In this document: piece by piece, positions 35,492 to 44,300 of the stretch
Numbering within the stretch: position 1 is the first letter of the stretch
Layout: each line of letters starts with the position of its first letter
NCBI GenBank assembly: GCA_047974375.1
Contig: JBKECF010000068.1
Coordinates: 12,678 to 76,677 of the forward strand
Reading direction: 5' to 3'
DNA length: 64,000 nt
From: JBKECF01 sp047974375
Lineage (GTDB): Bacteria; Bacillota; Clostridia; Lachnospirales; CAMZNU01
The notes under the pieces: generated by a model
What the model saw: the letters and a program-made list of their open reading frames with translations, nothing else
What the model was told of the DNA's origin: nothing
Database searches by the model: none
Program-made: the position numbers and the translations under genes

Positions 35492-36250
35492 ATGTATAAA
35501 AAGTTAATTATTTTCATTATTTTAATATGTATTCCAAAAGTGGTATACGGGGCGGAGAATAAGTATTTAGTTGATATTTCAAGTGGTAAAATTATTTCCC
35601 AAAACAGCGATTTTTATTTTACTATACCTGTATCATGGGAAAACTATATTGAAGTAGAAAAAATAACTGATCCAAATAGACGCTTTATAGAGCGTTGGGA
35701 TTTTATTTATTTACCTCGTGAAGAGGAAAATGGAAAAACCAAATTTTTATCTATATATATTTATAATAAAAATAATTGGGCGATACGTTCTAACGAAGAA
35801 GTCTTGTTTAAAACAACAAACTATGTTTTTTCTGCTAGTATAGAGACGGATAATTATTATACAACTTTCCAAGATAAAATAATTTATGAAAGATTTTTAT
35901 CGGAGATTTCTAATAATGATTTTTTAGTTAGCAGATTTACAGGTCAAGATAATAAATTAACTTCAAGTTATAGAATTACAGTTAACAATAAAATGATAGA
36001 TGAAAAATCAACAAAAATAAAAAATCAACTATATTTGCCTTTACGTGCTGTGTGTGATGAACTTGGTTTCAGTATAAAATGGGATGAAAAGACTAAAACT
36101 ATTGTTATAAATAACAAGGTAAAGTTGCGTGCTGGACAAGAAGGAGCAATGATAATTGATAATTATACATACTTACCAACAATATTTTACGTAAAGCAAC
36201 TAGGGCTAAATGTAGATGTTGATAATTTAAATAATGTAAAAATAAGCTAG
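35492..36250 (+). CDS. Secreted protein with copper amine oxidase N-terminal-like domain
   Basis: A 252-residue exported protein. The signal peptide (1-20) ends near VVYGAE. The first part (about 21-160) is beta-rich and unassigned, with tryptophans in SWENYIEVE and ERWDFIY. The last about 90 residues are the copper-amine-oxidase-N repeat common on clostridial surfaces: ITVNNKMIDE, LPLRAVCDELGFSIKWDEKTKTI, then a degenerate second half. It binds no copper; the domain is thought to be structural. The ribosome site is weak. It is followed by a terminator. Confidence 0.78.
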   Translation: MYKKLIIFIILICIPKVVYGAENKYLVDISSGKIISQNSDFYFTIPVSWENYIEVEKITDPNRRFIERWDFIYLPREEENGKTKFLSIYIYNKNNWAIRSNEEVLFKTTNYVFSASIETDNYYTTFQDKIIYERFLSEISNNDFLVSRFTGQDNKLTSSYRITVNNKMIDEKSTKIKNQLYLPLRAVCDELGFSIKWDEKTKTIVINNKVKLRAGQEGAMIIDNYTYLPTIFYVKQLGLNVDVDNLNNVKIS

Positions 36251-36294
36251 AAAAAAGACTGCCTATGTTGTAATACTTATAGGCAGTCTTTTTT
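36251..36294. terminator. Bidirectional terminator before rqcH
   Basis: AAAAAAGACTGCCTAT pairs with ATAGGCAGTCTTTTTT across a short loop; symmetrical A and T tracts. Confidence 0.93.
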
Positions 36295-36318
36295 GTATTT
36301 AAATGTATTTAAATGTGT

Positions 36319-38079
36319 TTAAAGCTCATTATTAAATTTTAATTCCCTTATATAATCTTCTTCGGGTGTAACATAAGCTGTTTTATTAGTTGTATATATT
36401 ACCATGCCAGGTTTTGCTCCACGTGGCTTTTTTACAAATTTTTTCTCTATATAATCAACAGGCACAAGGCTAGAGTTCTTGCCTTTGCTATAATAAGCTG
36501 CAAGCATTGCACCGTCATTTAAAGTAGAGTCTGGAATAGTTTTTCCATTACTTCGGATTATAACATGAGAGCCAGCTATTTCCTTAGTATGCATCCATAT
36601 ATCATCAGGGTTGGCAAATCCAAGGGTTAAAGCATCATTTTGCTTATTATTCTTACCAACATATATATCGAAACCATCCTTGGAAACAAAGTGAAGAGGC
36701 TTGGATTCTTCTATTTTTTTCTTTTTACCCTTTTTTTCTTTAAGTATACCTAGTTTTACTAATTCTTCTCGTACATCTTCTATGTCCTCATCATCTGTAA
36801 CAGCATGTAAAGACGATTGTATACTTTCCAGGTAGTTTAATTCCTTTAGGTTTTCTTCTAATAGAATTTCTGTAGATTCTTTAGTTCTTTTCATTTTATT
36901 ATATTTTTTAAAATATTTTTGTGCGTTATCTGATGGACTTAAGTTTGAATCCAAAGGTATTTCCATTTCTTTTAAATTTTCGTCATTATAATCAATACAG
37001 ATAAGGGATGTCATTCCTTGAGATATTTGGTATATATTTGAAATGATTAATTCACCTCGAATACGAAATTTCTCCATGTTTTTTGTATCTTTAATGGCTC
37101 TTTTTTGTAAATCTATTTTTTTAATGTATCGCTCTATTGTGGATTGTAAAATTCGTTTAATATCATTTGACTTTTGGTTAAGATTATATGTTCTATCTCT
37201 TTCATTATAAAAAAATTCTATAAGTTCCGATGGACTAGAAAAAAATTTCTTAATATTATCTTTATATAAAGACATTTCAAAGGGTGAAAATTCTTCTAGG
37301 CAAAAACCTTTATTATAGTATACAACAAATTTATAGTCATTACTTAAGGTTAAATCCATTATATTTTGAAAAGATATTGCTAAACTAACTTTATCATTAC
37401 TAGAAAGTTTTTCAATAAAATCCGATGGGTTTACATTTGCTCTAAGGCACATTTCTGTTGCCATTATAGGGCTAATACCAGAGTAACATTTATAAATAAT
37501 GTCTTGTGCTTGCATAGCTTGGTTTTTATTTAAATGCTCAATAAAAGATTCTTTGTCTAATAAAAGTGGGTTTAATTTGTTGTGATTAGGTGGGAATACA
37601 TAATCCCTTTGAGGTAAAACTTCACGTACAGAACTTTTATCTAAGGTTACTCTTTTTATGCTATCTAAAATAACGTTACTCTCCGTAAGAATAATATTAC
37701 TGTGCTTGCCCATTATTTCGAATATAAGTATTTTTTCACTCATGTCACCAAGTTCATTTAATGACTGAATATGTAAATTAATAATTCTATCGAATTTAGG
37801 CTGGGTAATATCTACTATCCTTCCACCACTTAGGTACTTACGTAAAATCATACAAAACATAGGCGGGGTTTGGGGATTTTCATAACTCTTATTTGTTATA
37901 CCTATTAGGGGGTTCGCTGAGTTAATAGATAGACGAATTTTATTGCTCTTACCGAAATTACGTACAGATAATATTATATCGTTTTTGTCGGGTTGATGAA
38001 TTTTGTCAATTCTCCCATTCATAATTGTTTCTTTTAGTTCATTAATAATGCTTCTTATATAAATACCATCGAATGCCAT
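36319..38079 (-). CDS. rqcH: RqcH (NFACT family) ribosome quality control protein
   Basis: A 586-residue homologue of eukaryotic Rqc2/NEMF, formerly called fibronectin-binding protein A. It binds obstructed 50S subunits and adds alanine tails. The NFACT-N region (MAFDGIYIRSIINEL, GRIDKIHQPDKNDI) is followed by a helix-hairpin-helix segment and long coiled coil (about 290-430). The NFACT-R domain (about 450-560) has VGKNNKQNDALT and the DIWMHTKEIAGSHVI loop. Length is normal. It is transcribed alone, ending at the shared terminator. Confidence 0.94.
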   Translation of the reverse strand: MAFDGIYIRSIINELKETIMNGRIDKIHQPDKNDIILSVRNFGKSNKIRLSINSANPLIGITNKSYENPQTPPMFCMILRKYLSGGRIVDITQPKFDRIINLHIQSLNELGDMSEKILIFEIMGKHSNIILTESNVILDSIKRVTLDKSSVREVLPQRDYVFPPNHNKLNPLLLDKESFIEHLNKNQAMQAQDIIYKCYSGISPIMATEMCLRANVNPSDFIEKLSSNDKVSLAISFQNIMDLTLSNDYKFVVYYNKGFCLEEFSPFEMSLYKDNIKKFFSSPSELIEFFYNERDRTYNLNQKSNDIKRILQSTIERYIKKIDLQKRAIKDTKNMEKFRIRGELIISNIYQISQGMTSLICIDYNDENLKEMEIPLDSNLSPSDNAQKYFKKYNKMKRTKESTEILLEENLKELNYLESIQSSLHAVTDDEDIEDVREELVKLGILKEKKGKKKKIEESKPLHFVSKDGFDIYVGKNNKQNDALTLGFANPDDIWMHTKEIAGSHVIIRSNGKTIPDSTLNDGAMLAAYYSKGKNSSLVPVDYIEKKFVKKPRGAKPGMVIYTTNKTAYVTPEEDYIRELKFNNEL

Positions 38080-38207
38080 GTTTAAACTCCTTACTAATTT
38101 AAAGTACTTTCTAGTGCATATTAGTATAATTTAAAAGAAAAAACAAGCTTTAATATATTTAATGGATAAAAAAAATAAATATATATTCGAAAAAAATAAA
38201 AAAACTA

Positions 38208-38235
38208 TTGACATAGAAATAATTTTCTATATAAT
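38208..38235 (+). promoter_or_regulatory. Promoter of the LysM protein gene
   Basis: TTGACA (38208-38213), 16 bases, TATAAT (38230-38235). It matches consensus exactly. Confidence 0.85.
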
Positions 38236-38268
38236 AGACTTAAGAACATTATTTCGAGGAGGGACGAT

Positions 38269-38571
38269 ATGTTAGAATATAATATTTTTTTAAAAAACTT
38301 AATGAAACTAGGTATTTTAGTTTTAGTAACCTTTTGTATTGCAACCTTTACCTTTGGTGGAGAAGTTAATTCTAAAATTATTTATTATAAAGAAGTAAAA
38401 GTTCAAGTGGGTGATACCTTTAGTAAAATTGCTTTTGAAAATAATACAAGTAATTTAAATACTTACGAATTTTCTGCCTTTTTGCAAGAATTTAACAATT
38501 ATAGTAGTGAAGATATTTATGTAGGAGAAACTATTATAGTCCCAATATATGAAGATACACATTCTCTTTAA
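38269..38571 (+). CDS. Small membrane-anchored LysM-like protein (100 aa)
   Basis: One N-terminal hydrophobic helix (about 11-29), then a LysM-like domain (about 40-95) with VQVGDTFSKIAFENN and the closing IYVGETIIVPIY. LysM binds peptidoglycan glycan chains. The size and layout recall YneA-type cell division inhibitors, which lie beside lexA in Bacillus, but no lexA is near and the similarity is only of architecture. It has a perfect promoter and a strong GGAGG site. I call it a cell-wall protein of unknown role. Confidence 0.8.
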   Translation: MLEYNIFLKNLMKLGILVLVTFCIATFTFGGEVNSKIIYYKEVKVQVGDTFSKIAFENNTSNLNTYEFSAFLQEFNNYSSEDIYVGETIIVPIYEDTHSL

Positions 38572-38661
38572 CTTTTCTTAATGATAATTATTTTCTTTTA
38601 ACTTCTTTTATGATATGATTAATATGGTATTTAAATTGGAAAGTAGAATAAGGAGGTTATT

Positions 38662-39477
38662 ATGAAAGGTGTACGTGCTCGTGATTTTGGGAAATTAACT
38701 GCAAAAGACATTTGTAAAAAAACTATAGATTATGGATTTGATACTGTGTCATTATCATTGTCCCGTGCCTTAATTGAAATAACAGATACAGATAATATAG
38801 ACAATGAGCTTCTATTAGCTATAAAAGATGTTTTTAATAACTATAATGTAGGCATTTCTTCTTTATGTGCTCATTTAAGATTTTCTTGTGAGGATAAAGA
38901 GAAGAGAGATAGAAATTTTAAAATTTACAGTAGATATTTAAGGTATGGCAAGATGCTAGGCGCTAGAAATATTGCTTTAAAGTCAGGATCTTATAATGAT
39001 GACCACAGTTTACATTTTAAAAATCATACAAATGAGGGATATAGGAAATTTGCAGATTATACATATTCTTTAGCAGAGCAAGCCGAAATGTTAGAAATTG
39101 ATATAGCTATAGAGGGTGCTTTTCATCATATAATATATGATAATAAATCTATAAAAAGATTAATAGATGATATTAGTAGCCCAAGGCTTAGAGTAATATT
39201 TGACCCTGTTCATCTCATTACTATGGAGAATTATAAAGAACAAGAGTTTCTTATTAAAGAGGCATTCTATTTATTTGGTGATAAAATTGATGTTATTCAC
39301 TTAAAGGATTTTGTCGTAGCTGGTACGGATATAATTTTAGCTGACCATGGTATGGGTATGTTTGATTATGAAACTTTGTTTGATGAAATACATAAGTCGA
39401 AAAATGAAATCGATATAATTATAGAGGGTTTAAATGTTTCAAGATATACTGAGGCTATTAGATTACTGGATATGTAA
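38662..39477 (+). CDS. Sugar phosphate isomerase/epimerase-like TIM barrel
   Basis: A 271-residue protein of the xylose isomerase-like / AP endonuclease 2 superfamily. It shows the alternating pattern of an eight-stranded barrel with metal-ligand acidic and histidine residues. These are visible in IAIEGAFHHI (strand with Glu), RVIFDPVHLITMEN (Asp and His) and DVIHLKDFV (His and Asp), with the final IIEGLN strand. Such proteins act on keto or aldose sugars or inositol derivatives. The exact substrate cannot be read. The gene stands alone before a bidirectional terminator. Confidence 0.85.
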   Translation: MKGVRARDFGKLTAKDICKKTIDYGFDTVSLSLSRALIEITDTDNIDNELLLAIKDVFNNYNVGISSLCAHLRFSCEDKEKRDRNFKIYSRYLRYGKMLGARNIALKSGSYNDDHSLHFKNHTNEGYRKFADYTYSLAEQAEMLEIDIAIEGAFHHIIYDNKSIKRLIDDISSPRLRVIFDPVHLITMENYKEQEFLIKEAFYLFGDKIDVIHLKDFVVAGTDIILADHGMGMFDYETLFDEIHKSKNEIDIIIEGLNVSRYTEAIRLLDM

Positions 39478-39496
39478 TTTTATAAGTAAATAAAAA

Positions 39497-39550
39497 GAGT
39501 CAAATGACCATGGTTGTTTATCAACTCATGATTATTTGACTTTTTTTGTT
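39497..39550. terminator. Bidirectional terminator, sugar isomerase / rseC
   Basis: AGTCAAAT pairs with ATTTGACT, with an inner stem GTTG/CAAC; A and T tracts on both sides. Confidence 0.8.
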
Positions 39551-39944
39551 ATATTTTTTTAATTGTTGGTATATATTCTTTTTTATCTCTTTTTTTATCA
39601 GTTAGTTTTATAAATAAATATGTGATAATAAGTACTAAAACACCTGTTAGGAAGATAATTATTTCATTAGATGTAATTACAGATGCAACTAAAAACCCTA
39701 AAACCATTGTTATAAGTGGTATACCATATAAAATAAAAGTTGCTTTAAGCATTGGTTTAGGCTCTAGCTCTATAATAACTTTATCACCAATAGATCCTTT
39801 ACAACTATTTGTTGCTGTTAGAAGCATATCTTTACCTTCCATGCCTGCCAAACAGGCTTTGCATTTGGCGCAGGCTTCCACCCGACGGAGTTTAACTACT
39901 GCTTCTTCTTTATTTATTTTTATTATTTCGCCTATTTCTGACAT
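39549..39944 (-). CDS. RseC-like (SoxR-reducing complex) membrane protein
   Basis: A 131-residue RseC/MucC-family protein. The soluble N-terminal domain carries the cysteine cluster CAKCKAC (Cys25, Cys28, Cys31) and Cys48, probably a redox or iron-sulfur site. Two membrane helices follow (about 65-85, 92-110) and a basic tail. In other bacteria the relative RsxC-linked RseC acts with the Rnf complex, but no rnf genes are visible in this window. Its N-terminal codons overlap the preceding gene by 13 bases. Confidence 0.85.
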   Translation of the reverse strand: MSEIGEIIKINKEEAVVKLRRVEACAKCKACLAGMEGKDMLLTATNSCKGSIGDKVIIELEPKPMLKATFILYGIPLITMVLGFLVASVITSNEIIIFLTGVLVLIITYLFIKLTDKKRDKKEYIPTIKKI

Positions 39945-40417
39945 TTCTTCCCCTTTCTTTGGTTCATTAATATATTTGATGCAATATAAAACACAAAAGT
40001 AAATATTCCTAAGGCTACTATTTCACTACTATCATCTAAATGCAAGGTGCCAAGCATAACAAAAAAAAGACCGAGAGAAATAAAAAAGTTGTAAACAAAC
40101 CTAAATTTATTTTTATCATTTGTATTTATAACAAGAAGTAAAACTACACCAGGTAGCATATAAAAAATTCCACCTATTATAAAACATAAATACTTGTAGT
40201 ACATAAAATGTTGCATATGTATAAAGAAAGTTATATTTGCGGATATAAGCCCTATAGAGAGAGATAGCATATTGTTTTTACATACATAACCTAATAAAAA
40301 ACCACAAGTTATTAAAAAGAATAAAAATTCCATATAGGCAAAATTTTGCCCCGTTAAAAAAATACACAAAAAAATTAGGGGTAGTACAATAATAAATCTT
40401 TTACATATCCAACTCAT
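39932..40417 (-). CDS. Unknown membrane protein (161 aa)
   Basis: Five or six predicted hydrophobic helices and very few conserved polar residues; ends with a basic tail (NQRKGKKCQK). I do not recognise the family. It lies between ligA and rseC in one minus-strand transcript, overlapping rseC by 13 bases, so translation of the two is coupled. It starts directly after the ligA stop. A partner role for the RseC-like protein is possible. Confidence 0.7.
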   Translation of the reverse strand: MSWICKRFIIVLPLIFLCIFLTGQNFAYMEFLFFLITCGFLLGYVCKNNMLSLSIGLISANITFFIHMQHFMYYKYLCFIIGGIFYMLPGVVLLLVINTNDKNKFRFVYNFFISLGLFFVMLGTLHLDDSSEIVALGIFTFVFYIASNILMNQRKGKKCQK

Positions 40418-42343
40418 TTATGCCAAGAACCTTTCTATGAACATATTTTCAGTAAGAATTTCGATGTTTAATTCTTTTGCCTTTTTATTTTTTGAAGAAT
40501 TAGAATTTATATCATTATTTATTAAATAATTTGTTTTTGCTGAAACGGAAGAGGTAACTTTACCGCCGTTATTTTCGATAATATCACTTAATTCTTTTCT
40601 ATTGTTAAAATGTTCGATATTGCCAGTAATACATAATATTATATTTTCCATTTTATTACTTTTACTTTCCACTTCAAAAGACAATATTTCTAAAAATTTA
40701 TTTAGAGTATTTTGTGTTTCTGTATTACTAAAAAACTCATAAGTACTATTACTAAGGATTTCGCCAAAACCTTCTACATTTATAAAATCATCCATTGTTT
40801 GATTATATAAATCTTTAATATCATTAACTATGAATTTATTAGTTAGTATTTTTGCGTTTGCTAAGCCAATTCCATTAATACCTAAAGCGTAAATAAAATT
40901 TGGGTATCTAGTTTTTTTGCTTTTCTCGATAGAATTTATTAACTTCTTGTAGGACTTTTCGCCAAAACCTACCATTTCTTTAATATCATTCTCAAATTTC
41001 TCTAAACTGTAAATATCTAAAGGGGTTTTAATAAAATTATTGTCTACGAATTTAGAAATAGTTTCTTTAGAAAGACCCTCAATATTAAGTGCATTTCGAT
41101 TTGAAAAGTGCACAATTTTATCAACTAATATTCCTTTACAATTTTCATTAAAACAACATAGGTTTTTACCTTCTTTTTGTTGTACAATATGAGTTTTTTC
41201 ACCACAACTAGGACAGATTTTAGGAATTTCTAAGTTATTACTTTTTGTGAAGTTCTCGCTAATTTGAGGAATTATCATATTTGCTTTATATACGGAAACT
41301 TCATCATTAATTCCTAATTTTAGTTCTTCAATATAACTTAAATTGTGTAAACTAGCACGATTTACTTCTGTACCTTCAAGGTCTATGGTGTCAAATATGG
41401 CTACTGGGTTAATTATGCCTGTTCTAGAAACGCCCCATTGTACTTCTCGTAAAAAGGTAGTCTTTAACTCATCACTCCATTTAAATGCAATACTATCACG
41501 TGGGAATTTCGAAGTAAAGCCAAGTGAAGAGCTGTATTCATAGGAATTATAAGTAAGAACTAAGCCGTCAGTTCCGTAATTTATTTTAGATTTTTTATTA
41601 TTGAAGTAGTTTACTTTTTCCTCTATGTCTTTTTCAGTTACGATGTATCTTTCCACAACATTGAACCCATTTTCTTCTAAAAAATTTAATCCTTCACTTT
41701 TATTTACGTATCCAAGGTCATGTCCGTTTACTAAGGAAAAACTATAGAATGAAACTTTTCTAGTTGATGTTATTTCATTACTTAGTTGTCTAATTGTACC
41801 GGAACATAAGTTGCGAGGATTTTTGTATTTCTCATCTGCGCTAAGTTCTTTGTTAATTTCTTCGAAGGTATCATAATTTATAATTGCCTCACCACGAATA
41901 ATAATTTTTTCTTTCCTACTAATATACTTCGGTAGATTATAAAAAACTTTGGCATTATGGGTTACGTCTTCACCTATTATTCCATTGCCTCTTGTTATGG
42001 CGCTTATAAATAAACCATTTTCATAAGTCAGCACAATTGTTAATCCGTCTAATTTCCAAGATAAAAGAGCTTCTTCAGTGGAGAAATTTTTTAATTTTTC
42101 TATGTTTTTTGTTTTATCTAGGGAGAGCATTGGGCTGGTGTGTGTTATTTTATTTAACTGGCTCAATACTTCGTAGCCAACTTTTTGTGTAGGGCTATTG
42201 TTATATATAATTCCATCTTTTTCAAGTTCCACTAATTCATCATAAAGTTTGTCGTATTCTTTGTCCGTTAAAATTGAATTATCTTTTTGATAGTATTCAT
42301 AGGCGGCTTTATTTAAAATTTCTATTAGCTCTTTTTTTTGCAT
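40418..42343 (-). CDS. ligA: NAD-dependent DNA ligase
   Basis: A 641-residue bacterial ligase that seals nicks in replication and repair. It shows the N-terminal NAD domain, the AMP-accepting lysine in WKLDG (Lys97), the RGEAII segment, OB fold, tetracysteine zinc site (CPSCGEK and CCFNENC), helix-hairpin-helix repeats and a C-terminal BRCT (ILCITGNI, ...TNYLINNDI). I chose ATG 42343, which has AGGAG upstream. An in-frame extension of 27 residues upstream looks like read-through of the leader, not protein. It is somewhat shorter than the usual 670, mostly in the C-terminal half. Confidence 0.95.
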   Translation of the reverse strand: MQKKELIEILNKAAYEYYQKDNSILTDKEYDKLYDELVELEKDGIIYNNSPTQKVGYEVLSQLNKITHTSPMLSLDKTKNIEKLKNFSTEEALLSWKLDGLTIVLTYENGLFISAITRGNGIIGEDVTHNAKVFYNLPKYISRKEKIIIRGEAIINYDTFEEINKELSADEKYKNPRNLCSGTIRQLSNEITSTRKVSFYSFSLVNGHDLGYVNKSEGLNFLEENGFNVVERYIVTEKDIEEKVNYFNNKKSKINYGTDGLVLTYNSYEYSSSLGFTSKFPRDSIAFKWSDELKTTFLREVQWGVSRTGIINPVAIFDTIDLEGTEVNRASLHNLSYIEELKLGINDEVSVYKANMIIPQISENFTKSNNLEIPKICPSCGEKTHIVQQKEGKNLCCFNENCKGILVDKIVHFSNRNALNIEGLSKETISKFVDNNFIKTPLDIYSLEKFENDIKEMVGFGEKSYKKLINSIEKSKKTRYPNFIYALGINGIGLANAKILTNKFIVNDIKDLYNQTMDDFINVEGFGEILSNSTYEFFSNTETQNTLNKFLEILSFEVESKSNKMENIILCITGNIEHFNNRKELSDIIENNGGKVTSSVSAKTNYLINNDINSNSSKNKKAKELNIEILTENMFIERFLA

Positions 42344-42377
42344 AATTACTCCTGTATCTCCCAATATATAGTGAATT

Positions 42378-42776
42378 TTACTTAAGTGATGTGCATATTT
42401 TTTTTGCGATTTTTTTAAAATCATCTGGCTTGTTTATTTTATCCATAGTAATTCCAACATGGTTTTTAAATATTGGTACTATGTGAAAATGCATATGAGG
42501 AACTGCTTGAAGCAAGCCGTAATTTTCAATAATAGTTATACCATCGGCCTCAAGGGCTTCCATAATTTTAGGGTATAGTTTTTTTATTACTTTCATTAGA
42601 TGAAGTAAAGTTGCGTCATCGGCATCTTCTATACTAGTGTAATGTTTCTTTGGTATAACCAAAGCATGCCCATTGTTTATAGGTTCTACGTCTAAAAAAG
42701 CAATGGCAAGATCATCCTCATAAATTTTATTGCTAGGTATTTCGTTATTAATTAGTTTACAAAATATACAATCCAT
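42378..42776 (-). CDS. HIT-family nucleotide hydrolase/transferase
   Basis: A 132-residue histidine-triad protein. The zinc-like N-terminal CIFCKLIN opening is followed by the core NGHALVIPKKHY and the catalytic triad HMHFHIVP (His94, His96, His98). Members hydrolyse nucleoside phosphoramidates or AMP-lysine. The AMP-lysine activity could fit a role next to DNA ligase, which passes through that intermediate, but this is inference. It is the first gene of the ligA transcript, 34 bases upstream of ligA. Confidence 0.92.
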   Translation of the reverse strand: MDCIFCKLINNEIPSNKIYEDDLAIAFLDVEPINNGHALVIPKKHYTSIEDADDATLLHLMKVIKKLYPKIMEALEADGITIIENYGLLQAVPHMHFHIVPIFKNHVGITMDKINKPDDFKKIAKKICTSLK

Positions 42777-42886
42777 ATATCCTCCTTATGCAATTTTTTA
42801 TGTTAAAATAAAAAAAGTATTGTATTGATTATAATATAAATTTTTTTTCAGGTCTATGAATTTATATTTTTTAAATAGGAGGATGT

Positions 42887-43459
42887 ATGAAGTCAAGAAT
42901 AGGTAGTGTTGAAGATATAGACATAATTTATTTAGAAATGGAAAGAGAGTTTCCGCCAGAAGAATTAAAAAGTAAAAGACGTTTAAAGGAGTTAATGAGC
43001 GAGGGCTACAACTTAAGAATTTTTGAAGAAGAAGGAATAATTGGATACATGTTTTATTTAGAGATAGACAGTTCAAATAGCATATGGATTGAATATTTAT
43101 CTGTAGTAAGAGAAAAACAAAACCAAGGTTATGGAAGTAAAATATTTATAGAGCTTTTAAAAAGGGATAAAAATATTTTTTTAGAGGCGGAGGCACCAGA
43201 TGGAATTGATATAAATAAAGATAAGCGTATTAGATTTTATAAAAGGCAGGGCTGTAAAATATTGGATTTTGATTATAAAATGCCAACACCAGAGGGGTAT
43301 ATGGACATGAAATTAATGACTACAAGAAATAAAAGTATATATGAAATTTTAACTTCTATTAAATATAATTTTAATTTGGTTCATAGGGATTTGGCGTCTT
43401 GTGGGGAGGTTATTGCTATGAATAGTGAAAGTATTAAGGGGTTGGGTGAATATTTTTAG
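42887..43459 (+). CDS. GNAT-family acetyltransferase (190 aa)
   Basis: Acetyl-CoA-dependent transferase with the motif A loop REKQNQGYGSKIFIELL (residues about 78-94) and the preceding strand IWIEYLSVV. Further on are FYKRQGCKIL, the typical end of the fold, and a C-terminal extension (about 150-190) with little conservation. The RBS TAGGAGG is good. The substrate is unknown. It is a single gene between the divergent HIT gene and the two-component system. Confidence 0.87.
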   Translation: MKSRIGSVEDIDIIYLEMEREFPPEELKSKRRLKELMSEGYNLRIFEEEGIIGYMFYLEIDSSNSIWIEYLSVVREKQNQGYGSKIFIELLKRDKNIFLEAEAPDGIDINKDKRIRFYKRQGCKILDFDYKMPTPEGYMDMKLMTTRNKSIYEILTSIKYNFNLVHRDLASCGEVIAMNSESIKGLGEYF

Positions 43460-43577
43460 AGAGAGTATGAAAATCTTTGTAAATGTAAATTGCCAAACTA
43501 CTTAAAATTATATTATTGTTTTAAAAATATGCACAAACAGTTTTACTAATAAAAGCTAAAGTAATGAAAGGGGAAGT

Positions 43578-44300
43578 ATGTATAATTTAGTCATAGTAGA
43601 TGACGAAAATAAAATTGCCGAAGGTATAGCTAATTTATTTCCGTGGGAAGACTTAGGGTTTAAAGTAAATTATTTTATCGATAGTGAAAAAGCATTGAAA
43701 TATATTTTAGCTAATGATGTTGATGTCGTATTAAGTGACATAGAAATGCCAAAAATAAATGGAATAGAGCTTTGCGAAAAAATTAAAGATAAAGATATTA
43801 TTGTAGTTTTTTTAAGCAGTTACCAAGAATATGATTATTTTAGATGGGCAATAAAGTATAAAGTTGAAGACTATTTAATTAAACCTTTAAAAAGTAGCGA
43901 TATAATAGCAACATTCGGTTCTATAAAAGAGAAATTGGATAGGAAAAATAAAATTAACGTTCAAAAACCAAAACCTTATTATGAGCAAATAATTGAAAAG
44001 GTAAATGAGTATATTTCAGAAAATTACAAAAATGCTTCTTTAGATGAAGCATCAGAAGTTGTAAATTTAAGTCCTAATTATATTTCTAGAATATTAAAAG
44101 ATAGAGCTGAATATAGTTTTTCGGAATTTTTAATGAAAGTGCGAATGGAAAAAGCAAAAGAGCTCTTAAACGATTTTAAATATAAAAGTTATGATATTGC
44201 ATATTATATTGGTTATGATAATCCTAAAAATTTTTCCCGTGCTTTTAAAGCTTACTATGGTATTACACCAAATGAGTATAGAAAGCTAGGTGAAAAATGA
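43578..44300 (+). CDS. YesN-type response regulator, AraC output domain
   Basis: A 240-residue regulator. The receiver domain (1-115) has the acidic pocket VDDE, the phosphorylated aspartate in LSDIEMP (Asp54) and lysine in LIKPL. The C-terminal AraC-type double helix-turn-helix (about 140-240) includes SPNYISRILK and a closing GYDNPKNFSRAFKAYYGITPNEYRK. It overlaps the sensor kinase gene by four bases (ATGA), so the pair is co-translated. YesMN-type systems control the neighbouring sugar ABC importer, which follows here directly. Confidence 0.93.
   Translation: MYNLVIVDDENKIAEGIANLFPWEDLGFKVNYFIDSEKALKYILANDVDVVLSDIEMPKINGIELCEKIKDKDIIVVFLSSYQEYDYFRWAIKYKVEDYLIKPLKSSDIIATFGSIKEKLDRKNKINVQKPKPYYEQIIEKVNEYISENYKNASLDEASEVVNLSPNYISRILKDRAEYSFSEFLMKVRMEKAKELLNDFKYKSYDIAYYIGYDNPKNFSRAFKAYYGITPNEYRKLGEK

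Noticed and set aside
38269..38571. Naming the LysM protein YneA
   Set aside because: Architecture agrees but there is no lexA neighbour and no LexA box that I can identify.
39622..40002. 126-residue open frame antisense to rseC
   Set aside because: rseC has cysteine and membrane features and a sensible operon position; the opposite frame has none.
42344..42424. 27-residue N-terminal extension of ligA
   Set aside because: It overlaps the end of the HIT gene region and lacks family similarity; AGGAG precedes the ATG at 42343.
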